A DNA stretch of 64,000 nt from Dolichospermum sp. LEGE 00240. Its GTDB lineage: Bacteria; Cyanobacteriota; Cyanobacteriia; Cyanobacteriales; Nostocaceae. The stretch covers positions 1 through 64,000 of the forward strand of contig NZ_JADEVZ010000025.1 in the NCBI RefSeq assembly GCF_015207875.1, written 5' to 3'. The notes under the pieces are model-generated. The model worked only from the letters and a program-made list of their open reading frames with translations, was not told the origin of the DNA and did not search any database. Shown here piece by piece: positions 62,647 to 64,000 of this stretch; position 1 is the stretch's first letter, and each line of letters begins with the position of its first letter. Both the position numbers and the translations under genes were made by a program.

Positions 62647-64000
62647 TTATCCGCAAATCAAGCCGCTACGGGGAGGAATAGTTAAAGAAACATTGTTATC
62701 TTTCCATGTAATTTCCCCATTGCCAAATAAAACTTGATGTGGTTTATTTGGCAAATTACGACAATCTATATTCACTGTGATAGATTCACTTCCCACATTC
62801 ACAGCAATAATTAATTCTTCACTTTCTAAACTTCGTGCAAATACATAAACTGTTCCTACTGCATAAAGAACTTGATAATTACCAATTCGTAAAGCCGGGT
62901 AATTTTGACGAATAGAAATTAATTGTTTGTGAGTATTTAAAATGTCTTGATTCCAATCAGATTTTAGGGGGAAAACACGGCGACAATCTGGATCTATGCC
63001 TCCAAGTAAACCAACTTCATCACCATAATAAATACTAGGCGCACCGGGAAAAGTAAATAACAGCAGATTACATAATTCTACACTTGCTTGATCACCATTA
63101 GCAATACTAATTAATCTGGCTGTATCATGGCTACTGAGGACGTTTAATTGAGTTAGTTGGATTTCCCAAGGATATAATTCTAAAAGGCGGTGAATTTTGG
63201 CTGCATAACCAGCCGCATCTAGGGCAGGATAGGGATAATAACTCTGAGATTCTACTAATTCTAATACGATGCGATCGCCTACTGCAAAGGCAATGGCAGC
63301 CTCATTAAATAAATAATTCAATACCCCATCAAATTGCGTTCCATCAAGCCATTCACGGGCATCTGTCCAAACCTCACCGACAATATAAGCATGAGGATTA
63401 ATACCTTTAACTCGTTGGCGAAATTCCTGCCAAAAACCCGGAGTTTTAATTTCATAAGGCACATCTAACCGCCAACCATCAATGCCAAATTCTAACCAAT
63501 ATTCAGCAATTTCCATAATGTATTCTTTAACATCTGGATGATCATGATTAAAGGTTGGTAAAGAGCGAATCCCCGCCCAAGCATCATAATTAGCGGGTAA
63601 ACTACCATCATAAGGGGCAAGCGGCCAATCTTGAATTTTAAACCAATTTACCCAAGGGGAATTAGAACCATTTTCTAATACATCATGGAAGAAGAAAAAG
63701 CCTCGACTAGAATGATTAAATACGCCATCGAGAACTATTTTCAGATTTCGTGAATGGGCTGCATCTATTAATTCTCGCAAAGCTTGATTTCCCCCCAACA
63801 TCGGATCAACTTGGTAATAATCATGGGTATGATAACGATGATTACTAGCAGATTGAAAAATGGGTGTAAAGTAAATTGCATTCACCCCTAAACTTTGGAT
63901 ATAGTCTAATTCTTCCAGCACCCCCCATAAATCACCACCTTTGTAACCTTGGAGAGTAGGTGGTGCATCCCAGGCTTCCAAATTGCTATTATTTAAGAAA
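62647..64000 (-). CDS. Alpha-amylase family glycosidase (5' end beyond the window)
   Basis: The frame stays open to the window edge (the residues before Glu-Ala-Trp-Asp read FLNNSNL), and a neopullulanase-like enzyme of this kind normally has an additional N-terminal segment, so the gene is cut by the window. About 451 residues are visible. GH13 motifs: DGVFNHSSRG, GWRLDVPYE (Asp nucleophile), YIVGEVW (Glu acid/base) and LSSHDTARL. The C-terminal beta domain ends PPRSGLICG. It probably trims glycogen-derived maltodextrins, or cyclodextrins, in the cytosol. Confidence 0.9.
   Translation of the reverse strand, partial: FLNNSNLEAWDAPPTLQGYKGGDLWGVLEELDYIQSLGVNAIYFTPIFQSASNHRYHTHDYYQVDPMLGGNQALRELIDAAHSRNLKIVLDGVFNHSSRGFFFFHDVLENGSNSPWVNWFKIQDWPLAPYDGSLPANYDAWAGIRSLPTFNHDHPDVKEYIMEIAEYWLEFGIDGWRLDVPYEIKTPGFWQEFRQRVKGINPHAYIVGEVWTDAREWLDGTQFDGVLNYLFNEAAIAFAVGDRIVLELVESQSYYPYPALDAAGYAAKIHRLLELYPWEIQLTQLNVLSSHDTARLISIANGDQASVELCNLLLFTFPGAPSIYYGDEVGLLGGIDPDCRRVFPLKSDWNQDILNTHKQLISIRQNYPALRIGNYQVLYAVGTVYVFARSLESEELIIAVNVGSESITVNIDCRNLPNKPHQVLFGNGEITWKDNNVSLTIPPRSGLICG

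Overview
The window looks like a chromosomal segment of a filamentous, heterocyst-forming type cyanobacterium (Dolichospermum/Anabaena/Aphanizomenon-like). The evidence is the AT-rich sequence, frequent GCGATCGC (HIP1) octamers, heptameric tandem repeats (GGGAACA, GGAGTCA types), an orange carotenoid protein, Ycf65/PSRP-3, a PAM68-like protein, an NdbB-like quinone reductase, a DUF4090 protein, and a dnaB gene carrying inteins at the two sites used in cyanobacteria. Species cannot be fixed from the sequence alone. LAYOUT: 1-8.8 kb holds a transposase relic, a serine protease-GUN4 fusion, a REP-associated tyrosine transposase beside short mobile repeats, a YHS lipoprotein, an FHA-oxidoreductase, a HAD hydrolase and a TPR protein. 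8.8-20 kb is mostly housekeeping: nurA, then rplI-dnaB(two inteins)-dacB on the minus strand, a TPR protein, ycf65, a WD40 protein with a degenerate kinase domain, and ocp. 20-29 kb has a translationally coupled exporter/ATP-grasp ligase pair, a metalloprotease flanked by inverted copies of a mobile repeat, secG, gpmI, a tandem duplication of an Uma2 nuclease gene and an APS-kinase relic. 29-45 kb carries an ABC1/UbiB kinase, gloB, era, a patch of nested repeats with an IS1182-like relic, rpsO-PAM68, a SpoIID protein, a Wzc-like tyrosine kinase, tRNA-Gln(UUG), a nitrilase, a HAD hydrolase and ndbB. 53-64 kb has a pyrF-pyrE fusion, a PLD lipoprotein, a cysteine desulfurase, a holin-like protein, DUF4090, xseA, an NYN-domain protein and the 3' part of an alpha-amylase. 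MAIN DISCOVERY: 45.3-53.1 kb looks like a ribosomal-peptide (RiPP) gene cluster. A 27-residue open frame at 50719-50802 (minus strand, AGGAG ribosome site) encodes a basic leader ending in Val-Tyr-Trp. A strong hairpin follows it. Downstream on the same strand lie an M29-peptidase-like protein, a glycosyltransferase, a PhyH/2-oxoglutarate dioxygenase, a methyltransferase and a MATE exporter. A second methyltransferase and a paralogue of the M29-like protein lie on the other side. The C-terminal -VYW core, the two homologous proteins, the dioxygenase and the methyltransferase recall the crocagin pathway (core Ile-Tyr-Trp), so the product could be a glycosylated pyrroloindoline-type tripeptide. 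This is inference. REPEAT BIOLOGY: several short non-coding mobile element families can be delimited from the sequence alone, because related empty sites are also in the window: a TA-target family with a covarying central hairpin, a family making 6-bp target duplications, and one making an 8-bp duplication. Identical palindromes sit at gene 3' ends, and heptamer repeats have entered two coding regions.
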